64,000 nucleotides of DNA from an uncultured Fluviicola sp. (GCF_946478805.1 NZ_CAMLDC010000003.1:62001-126000), one strand, 5' to 3'; numbered from the stretch's first letter, positions 16,404-24,117 are shown. Numbers and translations: made by a program. Notes: generated by a model not told the origin, from the sequence alone.

Positions 16404-18345
16404 TTAAATATCATCAAATTTCACTTTGGGCAAACCCTTCACAATTTCAACAGTTTGTACACTCACATTAATAATACTCAATAGTAAATCCAAAATATAT
16501 TTCGGATTACCAATGTCATCTGCCCAATCATTAGGATCATTTGTAATTCCTGAATCTTTGTGAGTTGTGACTGCGTATCTTTCCATAATCCATTCGATCG
16601 CAGATTTCCCATTCACAACATATTCATACGCTTCATCTGGAATGTTGGAAATAGTGATTTTACTATTGTAAATGATTGAGTTTTTTTGATCCTTTTTTGG
16701 GAAACGCATTTTTTCTATTTTGAAAATAGAAGAATCCACACCCTTTCCATTTTCAAATGAGGAAACATCAACACCGAAATAAGCAGGAACAGTTTCGTAG
16801 TTCAAATGCAGCTCCGCTAATTTTCTACCAGCATTACTAAATGCCCAAAAGTCCTTTACATCTTCGATCAACGGCAAACGAGGAAGCATTTTCTTTAAAT
16901 CATTAGCAAATAGTTCTCTATACTCTCTATTGTGCAAAAAACCATACACGTAGTAGAAAAGATCTTCTTTCGAAACATTCTTTCCGTATTGTTTTTTTGC
17001 ACGTTCTAAAATAAAATCTGAAATTCCATCTTTTCGAATGTATTCTGATTCACTTTCATCATCAAACAAACCTTTTTGTAGACTGTTATTTTGTTCATAG
17101 TAATAAAGTGGAAAACATTGTGATTTTTCCAAAGTGTCAAGATTCGGAATCACATCTGTCAATAACACTGAAAATGGACGACTAGCACTTATTCCTGTAA
17201 CACAGATTACTTTGTTTTCAAGCTGATTATTCGGAAACAATCGTTTGTTTTGATAAAGCATTGCATTCAGATCCTTATGAAAATATAGATTAGATTTAAC
17301 AAAAGGTCTGTATAATGTAGTTGTCAAACTTGAATCATCAAAAGATTGCAATTTATGCTTTTCAATATCCTCAATAAAATTACGGTTCCAACTAATTCTG
17401 TTTGGATTTGTATCTATAAATGACTCAGCTTTTATTTTAGGGTCATTAGATTTTTCTTTAAGAAATCCTTCAGATTGAGTATTAAAAAACTCAATAGACG
17501 ATTTAACATTAGTACTTAATTTGTTTTTTGAAAAATTTAAAACCCACGCATCTCTTCCAGTTGCTAGTCCTAAAGAATGAGTGATAAAAAAACTATTGGT
17601 ATTGAGTTCAAATTTTTTGTCTGACTGTGATGGAATAAATGTGCCATAAATATCATTTCTCTCGTTTATCCAATCACCGTGTTCATTAGGACTTAAAGTT
17701 TTCCAAACTAACTTTTGATTATCGAATGAACCGAAATCTTTTAATATTTTTAGTTTTTCCTCTCGGCTTAAATAATCTCCAATGTCATGGTAGTAAATTG
17801 TCGCTTTATCCTTTTTATCTTTTGTATTCTTTACTAATAGAGTAATCGAAATGGGAGTTCTTGAACCGGACCCAAAAACTTTACCCCCTTCCTTTCTGCT
17901 TAATTCTCCACTTGTACGTTGATTTCCTCTAAGGTTAAAAATGTATATTGAAGAAAATTCATTTTCTAAAGATTTTCTTAATCCATCCATTCCATTTCCA
18001 TCAATCCATGCCCCATTTGACACAAAACAAATGATTCCCCCATTAGGATCTAAACGGTCTGAGCTCCACCTAAATGCTTTTATGTAAGAGTCATATAATG
18101 CTTTTACCGATGTTGCTTTACTTCCTTTAGCATAAGTTTGTTCGATTCTTGAATCCAAACTAACATATTTCTGATTTTGAGCTATATCATTAGCTGACTT
18201 TTGTCCTACGGAATATGGGGGATTTCCCATGATAACACGAAGTGGTGAGCTCTTCTGTCTAGCAACACGTTCCGAATTTTGCGGGAACATTTCAGAAAAC
18301 ATTTTTTCACTGTTATCTGATTCACCTAATTGGAATGTATCTGTT
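16404..18345 (-). pseudogene. C-terminal half of a Type ISP-like RM enzyme, split by a transposon
   Basis: Holds methyltransferase motif IV as NPPY (VIMGNPPYSVGQ), then GGIICFVSNGAWIDG and a long region (LATGRDAWV, LYRPF) typical of the target-recognition part of LlaGI/LlaBIII-type single-chain enzymes. Motif I and the whole nuclease-helicase part are on the other side of the transposon at 24126-27083. The first methionine in this half is at 18302, but the reading frame continues back to 18353, where it meets the 8-bp duplication in frame as IVLTDTFQLGE. Alone it cannot be an active methyltransferase, because the AdoMet-binding motif is missing. Confidence 0.85.
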
Positions 18346-18353
18346 AAAACAAT
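18346..18353. repeat. Target-site duplication, left copy
   Basis: AAAACAAT, identical to 24118-24125. Eight bases is the duplication length typical of the IS1595 family. On the minus strand it encodes IleVal plus two bases of Leu of the interrupted gene. Confidence 0.9.
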
Positions 18354-18391
18354 GGCATTAATCCCCTCAGACCATGTCGCCTGATTATATA
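18354..18391 (+). repeat. Left terminal inverted repeat of the transposon
   Basis: Begins GGCATTAATCCCC, followed by CAGACCATGT. It is imperfectly complementary to the right end. Confidence 0.8.
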
Positions 18392-18456
18392 AGGGTTTTA
18401 TAACCTTTATTTATTAAATTTTCTATTTTAGTAATTCACAATTAAAATTCACTGAA

Positions 18457-18597
18457 ATGGATCCTCAATTACAAGCCTTACAGAACATAGTCACTAAGCT
18501 TAAAAATGAACTTGACCAATTAAAGGCTAGAACAAAACATCTTGAGAACGTGGTTGACCACCTGTACAAAGAGAATCAAAAGAAATCTAAGAACTAG
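18457..18597 (+). CDS. 46-aa coiled-coil protein, transposon passenger
   Basis: A small frame MDPQLQALQNIVTKLKNELD... ending KENQKKSKN. Leu/Ile/Val occur at heptad positions (LQALQNIVTKLKNELDQLKA), a short coiled coil with a basic tail. It overlaps the 59-aa minus-strand gene tail to tail by 11 bp. No Shine-Dalgarno is seen, which is usual here. Unknown function; it could be a small dimerising DNA-binding or antitoxin-like peptide. Confidence 0.4.
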   Translation: MDPQLQALQNIVTKLKNELDQLKARTKHLENVVDHLYKENQKKSKN

Positions 18598-18766
18598 TTT
18601 TTTCTATAATTATTGGTTTGTAAATCCGCAGTTCGGTTTTAGGGTTTACAGCTAAGAAACCCTTTCCTGACATATAACTGATTTCTACTGTGAAACCTTC
18701 TTGTTCTAACTTATGAACTTCTTCATTTACTTTTTTGAGAAGTTCTACTAGTTTTTGCTCTTTCAT
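18587..18766 (-). CDS. 59-aa passenger protein, unknown function
   Basis: MKEQKLVELLKKVNEEVHKL, then EQEGFTVEISYMSGKGFLAV and a short C-terminus. A helix followed by beta strands, a plausible compact alpha/beta fold. The start ATG at 18766 lies 13 bp after the terminator that closes the CPBP gene. Confidence 0.45.
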   Translation of the reverse strand: MKEQKLVELLKKVNEEVHKLEQEGFTVEISYMSGKGFLAVNPKTELRIYKPIIIEKTSS

Positions 18767-18778
18767 ATTATTCCAAAT

Positions 18779-18808
18779 AAAAAAGCCAACTCGTTTTTGA
18801 GCTGGCTT
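18779..18808 (-). terminator. Terminator of the CPBP gene
   Basis: AAGCCA-a-CTC pairs with GAG-c-TGGCTT around a GTTTTT loop. On the minus strand a run of T follows the stem. It lies 37 bp beyond the CPBP stop codon. Confidence 0.8.
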
Positions 18809-18844
18809 ACGTTAAACATTATGTTTTCTAATTAGTCTTTCAAT

Positions 18845-19630
18845 TCAAAGGGCATACAAACCTTTGGTGTCCTCTTTTTTCATTGTGAAACGTAGAATGA
18901 GAAGAAGAACTAAGCATACTATCCCAAAAAATATTTGAGTTTGAATTATATCCGTTATGGGATTTTCTTCTGCGATGGAAGTATCTTTCAATTTGAATAC
19001 TGAATTATACATGCCATGGAAATTAACCAAACCATGTAATACAGCTACCAATATGATGTTCTTAATCCGGATAAGAAGACCTTGAAAAAGCAGACCTAAA
19101 AGGAATGCAAAAATCATTTGATTTAGGACAGAAAATATATCTAATTGACCTGTTATAAGATTGCCAATGTGAAGTAGTGCAAAAAGAGCTGATGTAGTGA
19201 CAATCTGCCCTAGTACACTTCTTTTCGGGTATGCCACAACTACCAAACCAAAAAGAATCCATCTGCATAATACTTCTTCCATAAGACCTACGGAAAAACA
19301 CTTGGTGTAATAGGCTGTTAGATGTTCCCAACTATAACGGATTCCTATATAAGGTAAAGAAAAACGAAGAGATAAAAAGAGTAGTAATCCAACCCCAATC
19401 AGCACACCTATACTATTCCTCAGCACCTTCTTTAAATCGAAGAAAGTTTCTTTTTTGAACGCAAGATAAAAACAAAGCACTAATAGTAATCTACCTGCAC
19501 TGGATATAATCAAAGCTGTTGTTCCTTTTTCATCTAATTGATAAAGATGTATGATTCCATTAACCATAAACTTTGTCAACATTATGGAAGCAAGAAGTAA
19601 GAGTAGAAAATATAGAAGAAACTTTCTCAT
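18845..19630 (-). CDS. CPBP-family intramembrane glutamic protease, transposon passenger
   Basis: 261 aa with about seven hydrophobic helices. Motif 1 is EExxxR (E118, E119, R123 in GLMEEVLCRW), motif 2 is H154 in LFALLHIGN and motif 3 is H199 with N203 in AVLHGLVNFHG, the full active site of CAAX/bacteriocin-processing (Abi) proteases. Members trim prenylated proteins, mature peptides or give immunity. The gene lies downstream of a lipoprotein gene in the same orientation but separated by a terminator-like hairpin, so expression may be partly independent. The neighbouring lipoprotein is a possible substrate (inference). Confidence 0.8.
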   Translation of the reverse strand: MRKFLLYFLLLLLASIMLTKFMVNGIIHLYQLDEKGTTALIISSAGRLLLVLCFYLAFKKETFFDLKKVLRNSIGVLIGVGLLLFLSLRFSLPYIGIRYSWEHLTAYYTKCFSVGLMEEVLCRWILFGLVVVAYPKRSVLGQIVTTSALFALLHIGNLITGQLDIFSVLNQMIFAFLLGLLFQGLLIRIKNIILVAVLHGLVNFHGMYNSVFKLKDTSIAEENPITDIIQTQIFFGIVCLVLLLILRFTMKKEDTKGLYAL

Positions 19631-19635
19631 GTGCG

Positions 19636-19674
19636 AAAAAACAAAGACTCCTATACCAATTGATACAGGAGTCT
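19636..19674 (-). terminator. Terminator of the lipoprotein gene
   Basis: AGACTCCT pairs with AGGAGTCT (8 bp). On the minus strand it is followed by TTGTTTTTT. It lies 11 bp beyond the stop at 19685 and just before the CPBP start. Confidence 0.85.
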
Positions 19675-19684
19675 ATTTATAAAC

Positions 19685-20257
19685 TTAGTCAAAAAAACTG
19701 ATTTCGCCTTTACATGCGTAGATTACAACACAACCACCCCATGAACAAGGGAATCCCATAGCGGAGTACCCTTCATAAGTGGTTTTAAGCTTACATTTAA
19801 ACGTAATGTGAAATTCAGAAGCTGCTTCATCATAGTGTTCAAAATTTTCAGCAGCAAAGCCCATATTAGCAGGTACATCTGTAATAGATGCTATTGGTTT
19901 TTTAATTGCGGAAGTGTAAATACCATCTCCAGCAACTTTGTCATTTATCTGTCCATCATCAGTGTAATCTACATTATTGACAATATAAGAGTCTAACGGA
20001 ACATAAGAATCATCAAATTTTAACAAGGAAAACTGTTGTGCAAATTTTGTCCCACCATCTACCAACAAATGGTCTTGGGGTACAATAACAACCGACCGAA
20101 AAAATAGTGCTGTAATTGCTCCTGTTTTTTCTACACCCTGTGCTTGTTCTGTTTTAATCGTTTTAGAAGTTGGTTTAACTTCTTGCTTGTTACAAGCTAC
20201 TAAAATTGTTGCTCCTGCAATTGCAAGGAAGCTGATTCCAAAAATTACTTTTTTCAT
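19685..20257 (-). CDS. Lipoprotein with choice-of-anchor-X-like domain, transposon passenger
   Basis: The ATG at 20257 gives 190 aa starting MKKVIFGISFLAIAGATILV-AC, a lipoprotein signal with lipobox cysteine at 22; an upstream ATG at 20284 would hide it. The middle (DYTDDGQINDKVAGDGIYTS) resembles the choice-of-anchor-X type of beta domain. The C-terminus is short and unusual: CSWGGCVVIYACKGEISFFD, with three cysteines in 13 residues and two aromatics at the end. It is the likely partner or substrate of the adjacent CPBP protease (inference). Confidence 0.6.
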   Translation of the reverse strand: MKKVIFGISFLAIAGATILVACNKQEVKPTSKTIKTEQAQGVEKTGAITALFFRSVVIVPQDHLLVDGGTKFAQQFSLLKFDDSYVPLDSYIVNNVDYTDDGQINDKVAGDGIYTSAIKKPIASITDVPANMGFAAENFEHYDEAASEFHITFKCKLKTTYEGYSAMGFPCSWGGCVVIYACKGEISFFD

Positions 20258-20410
20258 ACTGTGAATATTAATTAAGTGGGGCAAACCTAATAACCAAAAA
20301 TTATTCTGTCAACAGTATTTACCACATATTTTCAATTGCGGTTTTCCGAATAAGTATATAATATGCCCTCAAAACATATTGTTAAATTTTGAATAAATTT
20401 CTTGTTTTAT

Positions 20411-20441
20411 ATTGTAAGTTATAATATAAGTAGTATATTTG
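20411..20441 (+). promoter_or_regulatory. Promoter of the winged-helix gene
   Basis: ATTG at 20411-20414, exactly 19 bases, then TATATTTG at 20434-20441. This fits the Bacteroidota -33/-7 pattern closely, 28 bases before the ATG at 20470. Confidence 0.75.
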
Positions 20442-20469
20442 AAATCAGAAACCAATTAAGTTATTAATT

Positions 20470-20847
20470 ATGGACTACAAGAACATCTTAAAGGAACGGC
20501 ATGAGGAGTTGCTAAAACGTAAAGAGGAAATTAGTATAGAATTAGGCTCTATAAATACAGAGCTAAGTGCCATTAGTGAACTATTTAAACTTGACACTCC
20601 TAAAACTGCGGTTGTAAAACCTGCTATTACTTCTGATAAATATCCTGTTGAAGGGACTTTAAAAGATAGAATTGTTTACACACTTCAACAGATAGGTTCG
20701 GGTGGAGCTAGTGATATTGAAAATTTCATGCGCCAACATGAATCGAAAGTCAGTAGCAACTCTGTAACTATCACAGCTTCCCAACTACTAAAAGGGGGTG
20801 TGATTAAAGGATACAAACAAGGACTTAAAAATATCTATTCATTATAA
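20470..20847 (+). CDS. Coiled-coil plus winged-helix-like protein, transposon passenger
   Basis: 125 aa. Residues 1-40 are a charged coiled coil (ILKERHEELLKRKEEISIEL). Residues 58-125 (LKDRIVYTLQQIGSGGASDI, ITASQLLKGGVIKGYKQ) have the helix-helix-helix-wing order of a winged-helix DNA-binding domain. It lies 50 bp upstream of the tRNA-like gene and on the same strand as tRNA and transposase, so it could regulate them (inference). The base composition matches the other passengers. Confidence 0.55.
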   Translation: MDYKNILKERHEELLKRKEEISIELGSINTELSAISELFKLDTPKTAVVKPAITSDKYPVEGTLKDRIVYTLQQIGSGGASDIENFMRQHESKVSSNSVTITASQLLKGGVIKGYKQGLKNIYSL

Positions 20848-20857
20848 AGGGTAATAA

Positions 20858-20885
20858 AAATCCCCCTGCGCCAACAAGGGGATTT
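20858..20885. terminator. Hairpin between the winged-helix gene and the tRNA
   Basis: AAATCCCC pairs with GGGGATTT around a 12-nt loop. The T-run exists only on the minus strand; on the plus strand the stem is followed by AGTATTG, so read-through toward the tRNA is possible. The right arm abuts a TAGTATTG sequence (20885-20892) that is one mismatch from the -7 consensus and 5 bp before the tRNA. Confidence 0.55.
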
Positions 20886-20897
20886 AGTATTGTCTAA

Positions 20898-20983
20898 GGA
20901 AGTGATGGAGAGTGGTAACTCCGCCCAGTCTTAAAAACTGGTGATCTGTCGAGGATTTGTGGGTTCGACTCCCACCGCTTCCG
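20898..20983 (+). tRNA. Class II tRNA with UAA anticodon and serine-type body
   Basis: An 86-nt cloverleaf. Acceptor GGAAGTG pairs with CGCTTCC (U6-G67 wobble), D-arm GGAG/CTCC with loop AGTGGTAA, anticodon arm CCAGT/ACTGG with loop CTTAAAA (anticodon UAA, reading Leu codon UUA), a 5-bp variable arm GATCT/GGATT around GTCGA, and T-arm GTGGG/CCCAC with loop TTCGACT. The discriminator is G73. Leucine tRNAs need A73, whereas serine tRNAs have G73; the acceptor stem is the same as that of E. coli tRNA-Ser(UGA). CCA is not encoded. The gene ends 17 bp before the transposase ATG. Charging identity is not proven; Ser is inferred. Confidence 0.85.
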
Positions 20984-21000
20984 CTAAACTGCAATAACTT

Positions 21001-21909
21001 ATGAGCAAATCTACAAAAAATTACACAATTCAACAATTTAGCCAAGATTATCCTGATGATAATACTTGTTTAGACAAAATATTTACTATTCGGTTTGGAC
21101 AATTATCTCACTGTCCTAAGTGTTCTGAAGCTTCAAGATTCGTTCGTTTGAAGAATCGCAAATGCTACCAATGCTCTGAATGTCTGCATCAAATTTACCC
21201 TTGTGCGGGTACTGTATTCGAAAAAACCACTACACCACTCACTACATGGTTTTATGTAATCTATTTATTCACTGTTTCCAAGAATGGTGTCTCAGCTTAT
21301 GAAGTTCAACGATTGACAGGAGTCACTTATAAAACTGCTTGGCGAATGTTGAAACAGGTTCGTATTCTTATTTCTACCGGGTTCAATATGACTAAAATGA
21401 ATGGAACAATCGAATTAGACGAAACGTTTGTTGGAGGTAAAAACATCAATAGACATAAGGATAAAAAAGTAGCTAAATCACAAGGTAGAAGTTTCAAAGA
21501 TAAAACTCCCGTACTTGGTATGCTTGATAGAGATACTAAGCAAGTGAGATGCTTTGTCGTACCTGATACAAAAGCAAACACTATTCAACCTATCATTAGA
21601 CAATTCATTGAGAAAGGTTCTGTATTAATGACTGATGAATGGATAGCTTACAAGGGATTAAATGCTGACTATGACCATAATTTTGTTGACCATAGTAAGA
21701 AGATATATTCTGTTGGTGATGTTAGCAGTAATGGTATTGAAAACTTTTGGAGTGTATTTAAGCGAACCATTAAGGGAAGTTATATCCATGTGAGTAAGAA
21801 ATACCTGCAATCGTATGCTAACGAAACATCCTTTAAGTTCAATAATAAGAACTCTGATGTTCCTATTTTTTATCTTGTTTTGGACTTACTACCTTTACAA
21901 GCTTCTTAA
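21001..21909 (+). CDS. IS1595-family (ISXO2-like) transposase
   Basis: 302 aa. The N-terminus has a zinc ribbon, C38-PKC and C55-YQC-SEC, followed by a helix-turn-helix-like region (VSAYEVQRLTGVTYKTAWRM). The catalytic domain has D140 in ELDETFVGG, D212 in MTDEWIAYKG and E247 in NGIENFWSVFKR, matching the DDE core of ISXO2-like IS1595 enzymes. All key residues are present, so it is probably active. The start ATG at 21001 lies 17 bp after the tRNA-like gene, so a single transcript may contain both. Confidence 0.9.
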   Translation: MSKSTKNYTIQQFSQDYPDDNTCLDKIFTIRFGQLSHCPKCSEASRFVRLKNRKCYQCSECLHQIYPCAGTVFEKTTTPLTTWFYVIYLFTVSKNGVSAYEVQRLTGVTYKTAWRMLKQVRILISTGFNMTKMNGTIELDETFVGGKNINRHKDKKVAKSQGRSFKDKTPVLGMLDRDTKQVRCFVVPDTKANTIQPIIRQFIEKGSVLMTDEWIAYKGLNADYDHNFVDHSKKIYSVGDVSSNGIENFWSVFKRTIKGSYIHVSKKYLQSYANETSFKFNNKNSDVPIFYLVLDLLPLQAS

Positions 21910-22027
21910 GATTTTCTTCGTACTCTTCTTTCGTAATTTCATCTAAACCCTTCTCTTTTACGAATTCCTCATGTTTTTCAATGAGTTCTTCCATTGTTGG
22001 TTTAGGTTTGTGTTCTTTCTTGTTCAT
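21863..22027 (-). CDS. 54-aa charged passenger protein
   Basis: MNKKEHKPKPTMEELIEKHE, then EFVKEKGLDEITKEEYEENL and a basic tail. A mostly helical, highly charged peptide read antisense to the last 47 bp of the transposase. Amphipathic helices are regular, which supports coding. No family recognised. Confidence 0.4.
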   Translation of the reverse strand: MNKKEHKPKPTMEELIEKHEEFVKEKGLDEITKEEYEENLKKLVKVVSPKQDKK

Positions 22028-22068
22028 AATGTAAAGTTATGGAATTGAAGCTTTGAATCCAAAAGTGT

Positions 22069-22290
22069 TTATTTCTTCATAGAAACTAACTCTGAAACCT
22101 CAGTATTTAAAGCAATAGCTATCTTAAGAAGTGTCTTTGCTGTGGGATTTGTTTTACCTTTTTCTATTCGTCTGAGTGCTGAATCTTCAATACCAATGGA
22201 AGTTGCAAGATCAATTTGTTTGATTCCTAATTCGGTTCTGCGTGATATAATGTTATCACCAATGATTTTAACGAATTCGAAATCTTCCAT
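22069..22290 (-). CDS. XRE-family transcriptional regulator, transposon passenger
   Basis: 73 aa consisting of one helix-turn-helix_3 domain: IGDNIISRRTELGIKQIDLA, SIGIEDSALRRIEKGKTNPT, and TLLKIAIALNTEVSELV. This is the size and pattern of small Cro/C-protein type regulators. It is transcribed divergently from the 22388 gene, with 97 bp between, and could repress that promoter and its own (inference). Confidence 0.85.
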   Translation of the reverse strand: MEDFEFVKIIGDNIISRRTELGIKQIDLATSIGIEDSALRRIEKGKTNPTAKTLLKIAIALNTEVSELVSMKK

Positions 22291-22357
22291 GAACTAATTT
22301 ACCTGCCATCAAAAGAATTATTCCGAACATAAATGTCCTGTTTTTGATAAAATTCCC

Positions 22358-22365
22358 TATGTTTG
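22358..22365 (+). promoter_or_regulatory. Promoter -7 element for the 22388 operon
   Basis: TATGTTTG matches TAnnTTTG, 22 bases before the ATG at 22388. No clear -33 element at 19 bp. Confidence 0.5.
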
Positions 22366-22387
22366 TGAGAATCAAATTCAAATCACT

Positions 22388-22783
22388 ATGAAATTCTTAC
22401 TATTCATTCCACTATTTGCTGTATTATTAACCACATCCTGTAATAAAGAGAATAAAGATGCTGAATACATTTTAGCTGTTACAGGAAGCGATTATGCAGA
22501 TGATGCATACATTCTTTGTCAGGCAAATGCTGGTATGTTATCTCGTTTAAGTTTGAGTGGCGGAGAAGCTACAATCAATGGAGCTAAGAAATGTAAATTA
22601 TCATTTCTATTTCCTTCTCACACACTTAACAATTATGCACCGGAACATCAAACAGATGGGGATGTAATAAACATAACCATCTATCAGTCCAAGAAAGGAA
22701 AAAAAGGTAAACAAGTTGGGGAAACTTCACTCGCATGTTCTAATTACGATGAGTACCCAACACCTGTTGATATTGAGTGGTAG
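22388..22783 (+). CDS. Lipoprotein, transposon passenger
   Basis: 131 aa. Signal and lipobox MKFLLFIPLFAVLLTTSC place the lipidated cysteine at 18. The mature part has several cysteines and a basic KKGKKGKQVGE segment. No family recognised. It heads a four-gene same-strand run with gaps of 2-32 bp, so the products may form an envelope-associated module. Confidence 0.6.
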   Translation: MKFLLFIPLFAVLLTTSCNKENKDAEYILAVTGSDYADDAYILCQANAGMLSRLSLSGGEATINGAKKCKLSFLFPSHTLNNYAPEHQTDGDVINITIYQSKKGKKGKQVGETSLACSNYDEYPTPVDIEW

Positions 22784-22785
22784 GT

Positions 22786-23316
22786 ATGAATACTGTCGAA
22801 GAAACTTTCTCTCATAATAAAGCTCTCTCTCTAATCACTCTAATAAGAATGATAGTAGAAGCTGTGGAATATCATCCAGACAGAATTCAATTCTTTCTGA
22901 AAACTATGCGGGATTTCAGTGTTAATCAACAAGCATTGGATCTTTTCATTAATAATTTAGACCCAAAGGTATTAGTCTCTCATTTTAATTCTTTTGAATC
23001 CCATCAGAAAGACTACACAATTCTTATAGTTTGGGAATTATTGAAATCTGCTGGAAATATTACAGAGAAAGACTTTTGTACAGGTATGCACGCCTTAGAA
23101 ACAATAGTTGGTATCGAACCTAGTCATATTGAAGGGCTAATTGATAAAATGGAGGTTATAACCAAACAAGTGAATGATACTCCTAGAAATGTAAATATAA
23201 CCTATAACCAAGTTGAAGTTCGAAGTAACAATTCAGAATCAGGACTAAAAGGAATATTAGGCTTCATCATTTTAGCCCTTGCTATTTTTGGACTTGTAAG
23301 TATGTGTAAATCTTAA
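22786..23316 (+). CDS. Hypothetical protein with C-terminal membrane anchor
   Basis: ATG at 22786 (MNTVEETFSHN) gives 176 aa; a GTG at 22777 overlaps the preceding gene by 7 bp. Helical soluble part of about 125 residues, then a Asn/Asp-rich linker, and a C-terminal membrane helix GILGFIILALAIFGLVSMC with KS at the end. This is a tail-anchored topology. No family recognised. Confidence 0.55.
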   Translation: MNTVEETFSHNKALSLITLIRMIVEAVEYHPDRIQFFLKTMRDFSVNQQALDLFINNLDPKVLVSHFNSFESHQKDYTILIVWELLKSAGNITEKDFCTGMHALETIVGIEPSHIEGLIDKMEVITKQVNDTPRNVNITYNQVEVRSNNSESGLKGILGFIILALAIFGLVSMCKS

Positions 23317-23320
23317 AATC

Positions 23321-23578
23321 ATGAAGACAACAACAAACATAAAAGATGAAATAGGAGACATAATGTTTTCATATTTTACTAAAAGAGATTTTGAACTTTT
23401 TAAAAAGGAAATAACTAGTTACGTCGAAAATTTCAAAGAGAATTTTCTTAATAATGAATTGAATCTATTTATCCTTAATAATCTGCTTAAGGATTGCGGT
23501 GAGATGAATGATTCTAACATTAAGCCAACAGTCGGTAAAATTCTTAGTACTTTGACCGCGCTGACAGAAATAGAATAA
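23321..23578 (+). CDS. Small helical hypothetical protein
   Basis: 85 aa, 4 bp after the preceding gene, helical and charged (FELFKKEITSYVENFKENFL). No family recognised. It belongs to the 22388-23910 run. Confidence 0.5.
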   Translation: MKTTTNIKDEIGDIMFSYFTKRDFELFKKEITSYVENFKENFLNNELNLFILNNLLKDCGEMNDSNIKPTVGKILSTLTALTEIE

Positions 23579-23610
23579 CCCTATATTCACAATTTAAAAC
23601 AACATTCACT

Positions 23611-23910
23611 GTGGAAAATCTATCCATACAAGAAGTATACTTGAATTATGTTGATACTTACAACTCAATCATTGAAAGTATGGAGCAGTATTCTACCCGA
23701 CACAAAGGGAAAAGACTTTTTTCAAAAATGTTTATAGATACGTTTAATCATCAAGTCAGTGATTTTTCAAACCGTGTTAGCAATAAAGCTCTTTTCTCAC
23801 ATTTTGTGAACGAGCCGAAAGAAGAGTTAGAATCTTTTAGAGTTAAAATTCTTAAACTCGCAAATGATCTACATGCTAAGTCTCTGACAATGGCAAAAGG
23901 TGAACTCTAA
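23611..23910 (+). CDS. Small helical hypothetical protein, GTG start
   Basis: 99 aa beginning with GTG at 23611 (MENLSIQEVYLNYVDTYNSI). Three predicted helices with a basic middle (RHKGKRLFSKM). It is the last gene of the run and overlaps a 47-aa minus-strand frame at its end. Confidence 0.45.
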   Translation: MENLSIQEVYLNYVDTYNSIIESMEQYSTRHKGKRLFSKMFIDTFNHQVSDFSNRVSNKALFSHFVNEPKEELESFRVKILKLANDLHAKSLTMAKGEL

Positions 23911-24019
23911 CAGCACTTACAATTTCTTCTAAGTACGGATTGATAATTGCAATTTGATTTTTTACAAATTGTTCATACACTCTTATCAGAGCTTCTTGTT
24001 CTGTTTCTTTTAATTCCAT
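23876..24019 (-). CDS. 47-aa hypothetical passenger protein
   Basis: MELKETEQEALIRVYEQFVK, then NQIAIINPYLEEIVSAVRVH and a short tail. An amphipathic helical peptide, antisense to the last 35 bp of the 99-aa gene. Weak but plausible. Confidence 0.35.
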   Translation of the reverse strand: MELKETEQEALIRVYEQFVKNQIAIINPYLEEIVSAVRVHLLPLSET

Positions 24020-24032
24020 TTTCTTATAAATT

Positions 24033-24060
24033 AAAAAAGTCCTACATTTCTGTAAGACTT
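24033..24060 (-). terminator. Terminator near the right end of the transposon
   Basis: AAGTC-c-TACA pairs with TGTA-a-GACTT around TTTC. On the minus strand it is followed by TTTTTT. It would stop transcription entering from the interrupted RM gene. Confidence 0.7.
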
Positions 24061-24079
24061 CACGATTAATATTTTTCTT

Positions 24080-24117
24080 TGTTATTTTAGCCTATATGGC
24101 TTGAAGGTACTAGTGCC
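24080..24117 (-). repeat. Right terminal inverted repeat of the transposon
   Basis: Read inward on the minus strand it begins GGCACTAGTACCTTCAAGCC. It is similar to the left end with scattered mismatches. Confidence 0.8.

Larger units (their letters stand above)
18354..24117. mobile_element. IS1595-family transposon with passenger genes, 5,764 bp
   Basis: Bounded by the AAAACAAT duplications. The ends are imperfect inverted repeats: the left end reads GGCATTAATCCCCTCAGACC and the complement of the right end reads GGCACTAGTACCTTCAAGCC, with similarity running on for about 36 bases. The ISXO2-like transposase at 21001-21909 is the only recognisable mobility gene. The other 4.8 kb carry a CPBP protease, two lipoproteins, two regulators, a tRNA and several very small genes. 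Passenger-carrying IS1595 relatives are known; a tRNA passenger is not known to me. The joined host gene is in frame, so insertion appears clean and may be recent. Confidence 0.9.

Noticed and set aside
20898..20983. Nonsense suppressor tRNA for UAA stop codons
   Set aside because: The anticodon itself is UAA and pairs with UUA. A UAA-stop suppressor would need anticodon UUA, which the loop does not offer when U33 is respected.
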